From a virus, in the IMG/VR virus record IMGVR_UViG_3300020452_000254, positions 1 through 64,000 of that record: DNA of 64,000 nucleotides. One strand, 5' to 3'. Position numbers and translations under genes: made by a program. Within the stretch, counting starts at the first letter, position 1. Every line of letters starts with the position of its first letter. The notes below the pieces were generated by a model. That model saw nothing but the letters and a program-made list of their open reading frames with translations. It was not told the DNA's origin and ran no database searches. Positions 30,808-38,015 of this stretch are shown piece after piece.

Positions 30808-31941
30808 TTAATCGTATGCACTTCCATTAAGAGATATTTTCCCTTTTATTATAATTGCTTTATCTGGGTCTGTTGTAGTTATATTAATATCTCCACCATG
30901 TGCAGTGAAATTAATATTACCACCATTATCTGCACTACCTTTATAAGAATTAATATTATAATTACCATTAGAAAGTTCTATATCGGCACTACCAGCAATT
31001 AATACTTTTTTATCTTTTAATATTATTTCGTAATTATTATTTGCAACTTTCATGGTCATATCACCATCTCGAAGAAATTCTATTCTACTACCACTTCGGT
31101 GATATAAATGCAACCTTTCTGCATTAGGAGTGTCATCCATTTCTAATATATGTCCAGATTCAGATTCAATCATATGATTAAAAGGATACTGAGGAGAAAT
31201 ACTTTCACGAGTCGGTTCTTTAACAGATGTACCTTCATGTTTTTGTATAACATCATTTGGATAGGTTAAACTAGACCCAGTGATTGCATTTTCATTTATA
31301 TCGGATTTAGGGTTACCCAAGTCCTCTGTTATTGGACTACCATAATCATCTTCTGTAGTTTTAATACCACCCATATAAGATTCTCTTGGGTAGGTTTCAC
31401 CTTCTATATTATTGGTAAGAGTCGTCCCATTTCCATCCATATATGCAGTAAGAAAAGGTCGTCCCAGAGGTGAGGTTTCTAGAGACCCTCTAAGAGTGAA
31501 ATTACGACCAGTCTTAGGTTTGTCTACACTATCTGCATAATCACCTACTGTAGGTCTTCTAGGGTCGTTAAAACCATGTTCTGGTGACCTATCTTCTGCA
31601 TTATCTGGATTATTCTGAACAATTTTCCATTTTCTAGTCGGTCTTCCAAATAATGACCCAATAACCACAAAATCTTGCATATCTTCCTCATCTCGGAAGA
31701 ATCCCATGACTGTAGAACCTTCTACGAGTCCATGAGGTGATAATCCAAGTCCAGAAAGACTCGGAGCAGTGGTCGGCATAAGGACATCACTCCAAGGCAA
31801 GTCTGGAGATGCAATCATAGTTTTATCATCAGTATGAAGTCCATAGATACGAACTCTCACACGACCCAAATATAATGGGTCATTTCGGTCTTCGATTACT
31901 CCTGTGAAGAAGTTATTTTTTAATCCTGTGAATGTAGGCAT
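30808..31941 (-). CDS. 5: Baseplate hub/spike gp5, no lysozyme domain
   Basis: A 377-residue protein. Residues about 5-120 form the OB-fold N-domain of gp5 (FFTGVIEDRNDPLYLGRVRV, LPWSDVLMP, LVEGSTVMGFFRDEEDMQDF, VIGSLFGRP). The C-terminal ~100 residues are beta-helix-like (GGNINFTAHGGDINITTTDPDKAIIIKGKISLNG), the needle. T4 gp5 has 575 residues with a lysozyme between these parts; the segment between them here has no lysozyme-like motif, as in related marine phages. The ATG at 31941 (MPTFTG) is preferred to an upstream one (31965) because AAAGGAAAAAG lies just ahead of it. Confidence 0.88.
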   Translation of the reverse strand: MPTFTGLKNNFFTGVIEDRNDPLYLGRVRVRIYGLHTDDKTMIASPDLPWSDVLMPTTAPSLSGLGLSPHGLVEGSTVMGFFRDEEDMQDFVVIGSLFGRPTRKWKIVQNNPDNAEDRSPEHGFNDPRRPTVGDYADSVDKPKTGRNFTLRGSLETSPLGRPFLTAYMDGNGTTLTNNIEGETYPRESYMGGIKTTEDDYGSPITEDLGNPKSDINENAITGSSLTYPNDVIQKHEGTSVKEPTRESISPQYPFNHMIESESGHILEMDDTPNAERLHLYHRSGSRIEFLRDGDMTMKVANNNYEIILKDKKVLIAGSADIELSNGNYNINSYKGSADNGGNINFTAHGGDINITTTDPDKAIIIKGKISLNGSAYD

Positions 31942-32032
31942 CTCTTTTTCCTTTATTATAACCATCTTTCCATATAAAGTACACCATAGGTACTAAAATC
32001 AACATATGAAAGATTAATACTGTATATTCCAT
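31913..32032 (-). CDS. 39-residue single-TM protein after panD
   Basis: MEYTVLIFHMLILVPMVYFI is one hydrophobic segment, followed by a basic tail (KDGYNKGKRDAYIHRIKK). The ATG overlaps the panD stop (TGATG), so translation is coupled, and the 3' end overlaps the start of gp5. It is too short for ordinary gene finding but has a real-looking composition. Confidence 0.6.
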   Translation of the reverse strand: MEYTVLIFHMLILVPMVYFIWKDGYNKGKRDAYIHRIKK

Positions 32033-32418
32033 CAACTCAACCCCAAAAGTTCTCTATAAATTCGGTCTTTGGGGTCTATTATCTTAACTGTAGGAGTATG
32101 ATGCAGTTTACCTGCTTGTAGTGTCTCCATGTTGTCATCAAGTTGTATATAAGAACAAATAATGAGTTCATCACCTACATTGGTCAAATGAGCACCAGCA
32201 CCATTGACACTGACCTCATTTGAACCTCTAGGTAATGGTAGGACATATGTAGTATGTCGGTTACCATTTGTTTTATTATATACATCGACCTGTTCATGAA
32301 TAAGGAGTCCCACCTCATCAATCCAGTCTTCATCTATGAGAATACTACCCTCATAGTCTAAATCTACATCGGTGCAGATACAACCATGTATTTTACTATT
32401 TAAAAATGTTCTAATCAT
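32032..32418 (-). CDS. panD: Aspartate 1-decarboxylase (PanD)
   Basis: A 128-residue protein that would decarboxylate L-aspartate to beta-alanine for pantothenate and coenzyme A. The start MIRTFLNSKIHG aligns with bacterial PanD (MLRTML-KIHR). Numbered from the ATG at 32418, Gly24-Ser25 (DYEGS) falls at the self-cleavage site that makes the pyruvoyl cofactor, and Lys9, His11, Tyr22, Arg54, Thr57, Tyr58 and Asn72 (VNGAGAH) fall at the positions known to matter in the E. coli enzyme. Length equals the family norm (126). It sits between baseplate genes gp27 and gp5 and is translationally coupled to tiny membrane proteins on both sides. No other pantothenate gene is in the window. Confidence 0.9.
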   Translation of the reverse strand: MIRTFLNSKIHGCICTDVDLDYEGSILIDEDWIDEVGLLIHEQVDVYNKTNGNRHTTYVLPLPRGSNEVSVNGAGAHLTNVGDELIICSYIQLDDNMETLQAGKLHHTPTVKIIDPKDRIYRELLGLS

Positions 32419-32419
32419 A

Positions 32420-32584
32420 TTATTGTATCCAACACACTGGGTAAACACACCAATAAGGATTAAATATCCCCATCATCCATAATATTAGGAGTCCCAGTGG
32501 TATTTTAACCCAAAGTTTATCTTTAGACCACTCTCTAAACCTTAGAGCATGTGGTACTAGTTTATTATATAACCAATTTGTCAT
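32420..32584 (-). CDS. 54-residue single-TM protein before panD
   Basis: A short basic, amphipathic N-terminus (MTNWLYNKLVPHALRFREW) is followed by a transmembrane segment (VKIPLGLLILWMMGIF) and a Cys/Trp/Tyr-rich tail. Its TAA is 1 nt from the panD ATG and its own ATG is 1 nt from the previous stop, so the three genes form one translation unit. I recognise no homologue. Confidence 0.6.
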   Translation of the reverse strand: MTNWLYNKLVPHALRFREWSKDKLWVKIPLGLLILWMMGIFNPYWCVYPVCWIQ

Positions 32585-32585
32585 A

Positions 32586-32726
32586 TTAAAATATCCATAC
32601 TAAAATAGATGTAAATATTACACCTTTCATAAAACAAAACCATGCTAAACCATATTCATCCATATCACACACATCCATGAAGTTCATCATCATTTCTTTG
32701 TGAATATCTAAAATATTTTTTATCAT
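32586..32726 (-). CDS. 46-residue membrane protein, first gene of panD cassette
   Basis: A 46-residue ORF with GGAGAATAT before its ATG. The N-terminal half is helical and rich in Met and Asp (HKEMMMNFMDVCDMDEYG). The C-terminal half is a hydrophobic segment (WFCFMKGVIFTSILVWIF). It is the probable first gene of the panD unit. Confidence 0.55.
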   Translation of the reverse strand: MIKNILDIHKEMMMNFMDVCDMDEYGLAWFCFMKGVIFTSILVWIF

Positions 32727-32913
32727 ATATTCTCCATTCTTATTTAATATTTAGGAGTCCCAAAAAAGTCTTAGGAGTCCCATAACATAATATAATAGCT
32801 TACTATTTCTAGTAAAAAACTTCCCAGAATAAAATAGGGGGTGTCAAAGGCCCAATAAAAAAAATCTAGGAGTCCCAAGCCACTGTGGCCTCAGAGATTC
32901 TCAGAGACTACTC
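32727..32913. other. 187-bp non-coding gap between gp27 and the panD cassette
   Basis: No plausible ORF is present. The gap holds three of the TAGGAGTCCCA repeats, a GC-rich hairpin followed by eight T (minus strand), and a short tandem (ctcagagattctcagagac). No convincing promoter for the cassette was found. Confidence 0.6.
32857..32892 (-). terminator. Probable rho-independent terminator after gp27
   Basis: On the minus strand GAG-GCCA-CAG-TGGC (with a distal CTC) forms a short GC-rich hairpin just after the gp27 stop. It is followed, after one repeat copy, by T8 (32857-32864). Confidence 0.45.
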
Positions 32914-34482
32914 TTAGACATCCTCTCTTTCTGGTTGCTCGAAAGTATCTGGTATAATATTAAAGCCATCTGAGGTACAACTGAGTTGCATCTCTAGTCC
33001 ATGTGCAATACTACCTGTCCAAGTGATACCTTCTATCAACAAACTACCATTATGTGTCAACTCATCACCTGTCTTACCTATAGATGTTTGTGTTATGTTA
33101 ACATCAATCATCATACCACATGATAGGTCTGTTCGTCCAGCAATCTGCATATTAATTCTATTAGTTGCAAAGAGTGCTTCAACTCTTTCTCTATTTAACT
33201 TGACATTGACTGCACCATTTGATATACTGGCATCAGATATACTCTCATCTGCTACAACAGTGTCACTCATCTTGTGAGGAGAGTCATAGTCAAAGTCTAC
33301 TGCACTACCATATCTCTTGGTGATAGGGTCACTCTTGAAACCCACTGGGGCAGTCTCTGCGACCTCACCATGAATAAACCCACCATCATTAGGTATTCGT
33401 ATACTCTCTGCACCAAGTCTAAAAGGGGCTCCAACACTTATCTGAGCATCTGTATATTTACCTGTCTCTGACTCATCCATCTTAAATTGTTGAGTAAATT
33501 CGTTATCTATTGTTGTCAACTGCTTGGTAACTGTGTTATAATTGTTCACAGATGCACTATAGAGTCCTCTCTTGTGGTTTTTAAGTGTATTATACATGTT
33601 TATCTTGTTGTAGTCTAGTATATCCCACTTCATACTCTGTTTATTCTCACGATTTAACATAATATTGGGTGAACTATCTCTTATTTCGAACTTATAACCA
33701 CCATCAAGGTACTTTAGAGTCTTCATAGAGGTAATATTATGGTATCTGAACCCCTTAGTACATGTCTGATAGAGGTAATAAGAGTCACCATAGGGCATAG
33801 ACTCCTCTGTTGGGTCTGAGGTGTGGTCTCTCAAGTATCTCAGAGTCTTATTCACAGTCCAATTAGGACATAGGAATGCATGGGTCTCTCCTACAGTACC
33901 ACTCATCACACTGAAATAAGTACCGAGTTCCTTCCCCCCCTTCACGAGGGGTTTCAAAGAGTTTTCATCAGTATTATTTAATTGTTTTTGTTCTGTTTCT
34001 GAGGGAAAAAATAAATGGTCTTTGAATATTTGATTGATTATTTGTCCATTAGTCCCAGAGAAATGCTGAGATATTCTCTTAGTTTGTGCTTCATACATCA
34101 GAGGACTACAAAATCTGAGTCCATATACAGTCTTATTTAAGTCACCTTGATTGTCTCTTAGATAGGATGCAAGTTCATATACACGAAATACTTGATTAAT
34201 ATGGTCTAATTCTTCCTCTTCCTCATCATTCCCTACCATACCACAGAAATGTATTCGAATATATTCTTGTCCAGTAAACATTATTCTATTAAATATATTC
34301 ACATTATCTGCAAGTGTTATAGACCCCTGTAGGAATATATCGTATATACTCTCAGATATCTCAAAAGAGTCTACTAAATCAGTAACATCATACTGTTGAC
34401 CCTCATTATTACTGATAACTACATTAATTAATCTATATGCACTTGGATTGTTATATCCTAAAACATTCTGTTGTTGACTCAT
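32914..34482 (-). CDS. 27: Baseplate hub protein, gp27-like
   Basis: A 522-residue protein at the place of the T4 hub gene. It begins YNNPSAYRLINVVISNNEG and YDVTDLVDSFEISESIYDIFLQGSITLADN, the pseudo-sheath domain pattern of gp27-like hub proteins. It ends with a beta domain (NGSLLIEGITWTGSIAHGLEMQLSC). It is longer than T4 gp27 (391). The hub connects the gp5 spike to the tail tube. It precedes gp5 in transcription order, as a hub/spike pair should, separated only by the panD cassette. Confidence 0.75.
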   Translation of the reverse strand: MSQQQNVLGYNNPSAYRLINVVISNNEGQQYDVTDLVDSFEISESIYDIFLQGSITLADNVNIFNRIMFTGQEYIRIHFCGMVGNDEEEEELDHINQVFRVYELASYLRDNQGDLNKTVYGLRFCSPLMYEAQTKRISQHFSGTNGQIINQIFKDHLFFPSETEQKQLNNTDENSLKPLVKGGKELGTYFSVMSGTVGETHAFLCPNWTVNKTLRYLRDHTSDPTEESMPYGDSYYLYQTCTKGFRYHNITSMKTLKYLDGGYKFEIRDSSPNIMLNRENKQSMKWDILDYNKINMYNTLKNHKRGLYSASVNNYNTVTKQLTTIDNEFTQQFKMDESETGKYTDAQISVGAPFRLGAESIRIPNDGGFIHGEVAETAPVGFKSDPITKRYGSAVDFDYDSPHKMSDTVVADESISDASISNGAVNVKLNRERVEALFATNRINMQIAGRTDLSCGMMIDVNITQTSIGKTGDELTHNGSLLIEGITWTGSIAHGLEMQLSCTSDGFNIIPDTFEQPEREDV

Positions 34483-34486
34483 AGTA

Positions 34487-35242
34487 TTATACTCTTATGA
34501 AACTTTTGAATTCTCTTAGTATCTCTTCGACAAACTCTAGTTTAATGTATCTGATACTTCTCTTATCGTCATTAAACTTTTGCTCATATACCTTGTTAGA
34601 TACTGGTGTATTACCTGTACTTATAGTCGTTTTAATACCCTCTGAGGTCTCGTAATGGTGAGGAGAGTCTTCGAAATTCCGAACCGAACTGAGAGTAAAA
34701 CTCTTGGACGACTTCGACCCTGTGACTGTTTCATTGTTGATGAATGTTCCCTGTATATCGTTTAATACTAGTTGATTATTGGTAGGGTCTATCTTGATGA
34801 CAAATCCAAATGCCGAACTGGTAGAACCTACTACCTTTTCCCCCATCGTGAATGTATGAGGTATTGGTTGATTATTTTCATCTGTATCTGGGTTCTTTGT
34901 GATATCTGTTTGAAATTCAGATACTAATGCTTTACCAGAATACTTTCTTTTTGTATATTTTTCTAGTATTCTTTGTGACATAGGCCAGTCATTATAGGTT
35001 GCAAGGTGGTCGTTTACCATCCAAAACAACCAGTATAGTGTAGGGTCTGCATATAATTTGGTTGCAAGTACATCTGGTCTATCCTGTTCTCCGATATAAT
35101 AATATTCATGACCAGTAATACCTTCTAATGCATTACCTTGTATACGAATATTTCTAAATATATCCTTTGCTTTGATTAAATTACCATCATTCTTAAGGTC
35201 GAAATTAATGGTTGGAAAGTGTTTAAAGTAATTTTGTGGCAT
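34487..35242 (-). CDS. 53: Baseplate wedge subunit gp53
   Basis: A 251-residue protein of the gp53 family: FKHFPTINFDL at the N-terminus, NIRIQGNALEG, and the conserved LYADPTLYWLFWMVNDH...YNDWPMS segment (residues about 70-100). T4 gp53 has 196 residues; the extra length is a beta insertion (FTMGEKVVGSTSSAFGFVIKID) related to modules in the 1617-residue wedge protein. GAGAGGG precedes the ATG. It overlaps gp48 by one base. Confidence 0.85.
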   Translation of the reverse strand: MPQNYFKHFPTINFDLKNDGNLIKAKDIFRNIRIQGNALEGITGHEYYYIGEQDRPDVLATKLYADPTLYWLFWMVNDHLATYNDWPMSQRILEKYTKRKYSGKALVSEFQTDITKNPDTDENNQPIPHTFTMGEKVVGSTSSAFGFVIKIDPTNNQLVLNDIQGTFINNETVTGSKSSKSFTLSSVRNFEDSPHHYETSEGIKTTISTGNTPVSNKVYEQKFNDDKRSIRYIKLEFVEEILREFKSFIRV

Positions 35243-36765
35243 TATTGACCCTCTCTAAGTTTAATAACATAATTGTTTACTTTGCTGAATTGGGCCCCTG
35301 TTGTCTGTTTCAATACAATTTCATATTTGTGATGGTCTTTCATTTGAACTAATGCTTCTTTGGCTTTAGCTTCAGTAGAATGCACCTGCCCAACCTTTCT
35401 ATAGGATTGAAATTCATTAAATTCAATATCACTTCCATCTCCTATACTAATCTCTTCATTTGTTTTATTGAATCCCTCATCGTCAGCTCTTCCAGCTTCA
35501 ATATTAATCATATCTTCTATTGTATCTAACTGAGCAGCACCCATTGCATCTGGAGCAACTCTTGCATTGTATCTATGTCTGTCAAGTTGTAATATCTCTT
35601 TAAATGTAAGTGTTAATGTAATACCATTTGGATAATGAGTAATATTACCTGCTTTGTCTGCATTCCCCAAATTAGGGTCATTAGGTTGTGGAACATTTAT
35701 ATCTTCAATAAATGACATATCTTTACCACCAGAATAGTCTACATCTACAGTTGAAAGGAAACAAGTTTGTGGATGTTCTATGTTTCCTAATATAGGCCCT
35801 TTAAAATTAATTTCAAATTCAGCTGGTAATATTTTTAATCTTGGATTAAATGCAGATGAAGTTGGTAATGATAACATTTTAAGTGTTTGAACGATTTTAG
35901 TTATTTCTTGTGCATCTTCTATATTATATGGATTTAAATTAAATGTATAAGTATGGTCTCTTAAAGATACTCCTTGAAATAAATTAAATTTGGGCATATT
36001 ACCCACAACACCTTCTTGTAATGGTCTAAATGATATCATATTATTCGCTGCATTTTTCCATGCTTCTTTAAATCCATCTCCCATTGCATGAAGTGAATTT
36101 ACCGCGATCGATTCATCAAACCTACCTTTACCAAATAAAGAGTTTATTATAGTATCTCCAATACCAACTTCTTTTGTTTCATATTCTACACTAATAACAT
36201 CTTTAACACTATTAGGGAAATATAATGCAATAGTATAACCTTCATTCCATCTATGACCAGAATATGCTTCAAAAGTTTTTTTAGCATTTCTTTGGGCTAC
36301 CATATCATTAGGTTTTACAAATCCTGCTGATGCCATTCTAGCATTGATTGCAGCTGCACCATCTTTTTCTCCATCTTTTACTGTCCCTGTAATATGTTGT
36401 GCATCAATTCTTCTATCAAGAGTTCTGAATACAATCCAGTTGTCAACAAATCTTTGGTCATCTGTAGGGAATCTTAGAGTTTGTTCACTACGAGGTGGTG
36501 AATACATTGAACTTCCAGTATCAGCTTCTCCACCCTCTTGAGCTTCTTTGGCCATCTTTTTTCTAAACTCTGCAGCTTGTGTTGCTTCTTCTGTAATTTT
36601 TGTTGGAATATTTGATATTTGTATACCAGTTTTCATTGCAATTAAATCATCTAATGCACCAGATATTTTTGAGTTAAACAATTGCTGTTTTCCACCTAAT
36701 GCAGAATTAAGGTCTTCTTTGACTGACCCTAATATGTTTGATTTAAGTTTGTTAAAAAATCCCAT
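35242..36765 (-). CDS. 48: Tail tube cap/baseplate gp48
   Basis: A 507-residue protein in the gp48 position of the tail cluster. The N-terminus (GFFNKLKSNILGSVKEDLNSALGG) is an amphipathic helix as in gp48 proteins of marine T4-like phages. The core carries tube-like strands (YTIALYFPNSVKDVISVEYETKE; YTFNLNPYNIEDAQEITKIV; NGITLTLTFKEILQLDRHRYN). In T4 this protein starts the tail tube on the baseplate. AGGAGT lies just before the ATG; the start codon abuts a plus-strand late box (36765-36772). Confidence 0.8.
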   Translation of the reverse strand: MGFFNKLKSNILGSVKEDLNSALGGKQQLFNSKISGALDDLIAMKTGIQISNIPTKITEEATQAAEFRKKMAKEAQEGGEADTGSSMYSPPRSEQTLRFPTDDQRFVDNWIVFRTLDRRIDAQHITGTVKDGEKDGAAAINARMASAGFVKPNDMVAQRNAKKTFEAYSGHRWNEGYTIALYFPNSVKDVISVEYETKEVGIGDTIINSLFGKGRFDESIAVNSLHAMGDGFKEAWKNAANNMISFRPLQEGVVGNMPKFNLFQGVSLRDHTYTFNLNPYNIEDAQEITKIVQTLKMLSLPTSSAFNPRLKILPAEFEINFKGPILGNIEHPQTCFLSTVDVDYSGGKDMSFIEDINVPQPNDPNLGNADKAGNITHYPNGITLTLTFKEILQLDRHRYNARVAPDAMGAAQLDTIEDMINIEAGRADDEGFNKTNEEISIGDGSDIEFNEFQSYRKVGQVHSTEAKAKEALVQMKDHHKYEIVLKQTTGAQFSKVNNYVIKLREGQ

Positions 36766-36772
36766 ATAAATA
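36765..36772 (+). promoter_or_regulatory. Late promoter box for gp4 operon
   Basis: An exact TATAAATA on the plus strand, 37 nt ahead of the gp4 ATG. Its first base is the last base of the gp48 start codon on the other strand. Confidence 0.7.
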
Positions 36773-36801
36773 CTCCTAAGTATATTTAGTTATGTATAAG
36801 G

Positions 36802-36809
36802 TATTTATA
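36802..36809 (-). promoter_or_regulatory. Late promoter box for gp48 operon
   Basis: An exact TATAAATA on the minus strand, 37 nt ahead of the gp48 ATG. It shares a base with the gp4 ATG. It mirrors the plus-strand box at 36765-36772. Confidence 0.7.
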
Positions 36810-37240
36810 TGAGTTACAAGGGAAGATTTAAACCAAAACAATATAAAAAGTATAAAGGTGACCCTACGAAGATTGTTTATCGTTCTATGTGGGAGTTAAG
36901 GTTTATGAAATATTGTGATAAGACTCCTAGCATATTAGAATGGTCTAGTGAAGAGATTGTAATACCCTATCGTGGATTAGATAAAAAGATTCATCGTTAT
37001 TTCCCAGACTTCTGGATAAAATATAAAAATGCTCAAGGTAATATTCTATGTGAAGTTATAGAAGTAAAACCTAAAAGACAAACACAAAGACCTATCAAGA
37101 AAAATAAACCTTATGGTAAATACTTAAAAGAATCAAGAACTTATGGTATTAATCAATTAAAGTGGGAAGCTGCAAGAGAATATTGCAAAGATAGAAACTA
37201 CAAATTTAGAATACTAACAGAAGACCATCTTGTTAAATAA
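36809..37240 (+). CDS. 4: Head completion nuclease gp4
   Basis: A 143-residue homologue of T4 gp4 (150 residues), the head-completion protein with a nuclease fold. Visible features are KGDPTKIVYRSMWELRFMKYCD (with the catalytic-type Glu), ILEWSSEEIVIPY, HRYFPDFWIKY (Asp), and EVIEVKPKRQ, the E-x-K element of PD-(D/E)XK enzymes. In T4 it acts on packaged DNA ends when tails join heads. AAGG lies just upstream of the ATG. It is the first gene of the only plus-strand operon. Confidence 0.9.
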   Translation: MSYKGRFKPKQYKKYKGDPTKIVYRSMWELRFMKYCDKTPSILEWSSEEIVIPYRGLDKKIHRYFPDFWIKYKNAQGNILCEVIEVKPKRQTQRPIKKNKPYGKYLKESRTYGINQLKWEAAREYCKDRNYKFRILTEDHLVK

Positions 37241-37376
37241 ACGAAACCCCAAGTCCTTCTAACTCTTCAGCAGGTAACTTGGGGTCTCTGGGTTAGGTCT
37301 GTTATCTCACAATCGTTATTTGTTTTTGACTCCATTTTTCAGGCAAGGGAACGACACCTCGACTTTCCTAACTTAC
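37236..37376 (-). ncRNA. Candidate phage small RNA
   Basis: This is a region with no ORF on the minus strand, framed by a strong host-type promoter (37383-37412) and an intrinsic terminator (37243-37285), predicting a transcript of about 140 nt. It can fold: GTTAGG (37372-37367) pairs with CCTAAC (37297-37292), and inside it GTCGTT (37355-37350) pairs with AACGAT (37317-37312). The terminator stem follows. It is antisense only to the last few codons of gp4. It matches no RNA family I can recognise. Confidence 0.6.
37243..37285 (-). terminator. Intrinsic terminator of the candidate sRNA
   Basis: ACCCCAAGT (minus strand 37285-37277) and ACTTGGGGT (37254-37246) form a perfect 9-bp stem; a further 3 bp can form inside it. 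It is followed on the minus strand by TTTCGTTTATTT. On the plus strand there is no T tract, so it is directional. Confidence 0.65.
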
Positions 37377-37382
37377 AAATGT

Positions 37383-37412
37383 ATTATAACAAATTATGTA
37401 CCTACCTGTCAA
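37383..37412 (-). promoter_or_regulatory. Sigma70-type promoter for candidate sRNA
   Basis: TTGACA (37412-37407), an 18-nt spacer and TATAAT (37388-37383): both hexamers are perfect. The spacer begins GGTAGGTACA, shared with other early promoters here. It faces away from every nearby protein gene. Confidence 0.75.
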
Positions 37413-37417
37413 TGTGG

Positions 37418-37425
37418 TATAAATA
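37418..37425 (+). promoter_or_regulatory. Late promoter box, 5 nt from ATG
   Basis: The plus strand reads TATAAATA-CATGT-ATG. The downstream gene has no Shine-Dalgarno sequence, so a leaderless mRNA is predicted. Confidence 0.6.
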
Positions 37426-37430
37426 CATGT

Positions 37431-38015
37431 ATGGCAGGTAAACTATTTGATAAATTAGAAAGAGAAGCATTTCGTGGTGGTATCCAAGCTAGAACTAAGG
37501 AGTCCATGAGATGGTTTCGTACTCGTGTAGCTCAAATAAAAGGTGTAAGTAGACAAGAACTGTTAAGAGATGCAAAGACTAGAAAGAGACAAATCTTTGG
37601 TGACATGTATATGTACATGTATGACCCAAAACATAAAAAAACCTTACCTTACTATGATAGGTTTCCATTGTGTATACCAGTAGAACCTGCTAAAGGTGGA
37701 TTTTATGGATTGAATCTGCATTATCTACCACATACATTACGAGCACAGTTTTTAGATGCATTGTATAATACAACAAATAACGATAAATATGATGCAACAA
37801 CAAGATTTAAATTAACATATCAATTGTTAAAAGGTATCAGTGGTAAACCTTATTATAAAGCATGTTATAAACATTACCTCTCATCTAATGTAAGAAGTGC
37901 ATTTGCAAAAGTAGATAGTGCAGACTGGGAAATTGCAATCTTCTTACCAATAGAATCATTTAAAAAGGCAAGTGTTGGAACAGTCTGGAAAGAAAGTAGG
38001 AAAAAAGTCGTATGA
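37431..38015 (+). CDS. gp2-like (DNA end protector) candidate
   Basis: A 194-residue protein starting MAGKLFDKLEREAFRGGI. The conserved block DMYMYMYDPKHKKTLPYYDR...FPLCIPVEPAKGGFYGLNLHYLP and the end WEIAIFLPIESF are shared, as I recall, with proteins annotated as DNA end protector (gp2) beside gp4 in marine T4-like phages. I cannot confirm homology to T4 gp2 itself. The longer ORF from 37320 is rejected because its added residues are composition noise across a promoter. The gene overlaps the next by 4 nt. Confidence 0.65.
   Translation: MAGKLFDKLEREAFRGGIQARTKESMRWFRTRVAQIKGVSRQELLRDAKTRKRQIFGDMYMYMYDPKHKKTLPYYDRFPLCIPVEPAKGGFYGLNLHYLPHTLRAQFLDALYNTTNNDKYDATTRFKLTYQLLKGISGKPYYKACYKHYLSSNVRSAFAKVDSADWEIAIFLPIESFKKASVGTVWKESRKKVV

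Larger units (their letters stand above)
32302..32877 (+). repeat. Five dispersed copies of (T)TAGGAGTCCCA
   Basis: Copies of [ACT]WAGGAGTCCCA-type sequence lie at 32302-32312 (inside panD), 32485-32496 (inside the 54-residue gene), 32751-32762, 32771-32782 and 32866-32877 (non-coding). All have the same orientation. Shorter AGGAGTCC relatives occur at about 29401 and 46452. Confidence 0.8.

Noticed and set aside
32842-32847. TTGACA as the -35 of a panD-cassette promoter
   Set aside because: No acceptable -10 lies 16-19 nt downstream on that strand.
37320-37430. N-terminal extension of the gp2-like protein
   Set aside because: The added 37 residues are Cys/Thr-rich noise across the sRNA promoter; the ATG at 37431 has the late box at the fixed 5-nt distance and a protein-like start.
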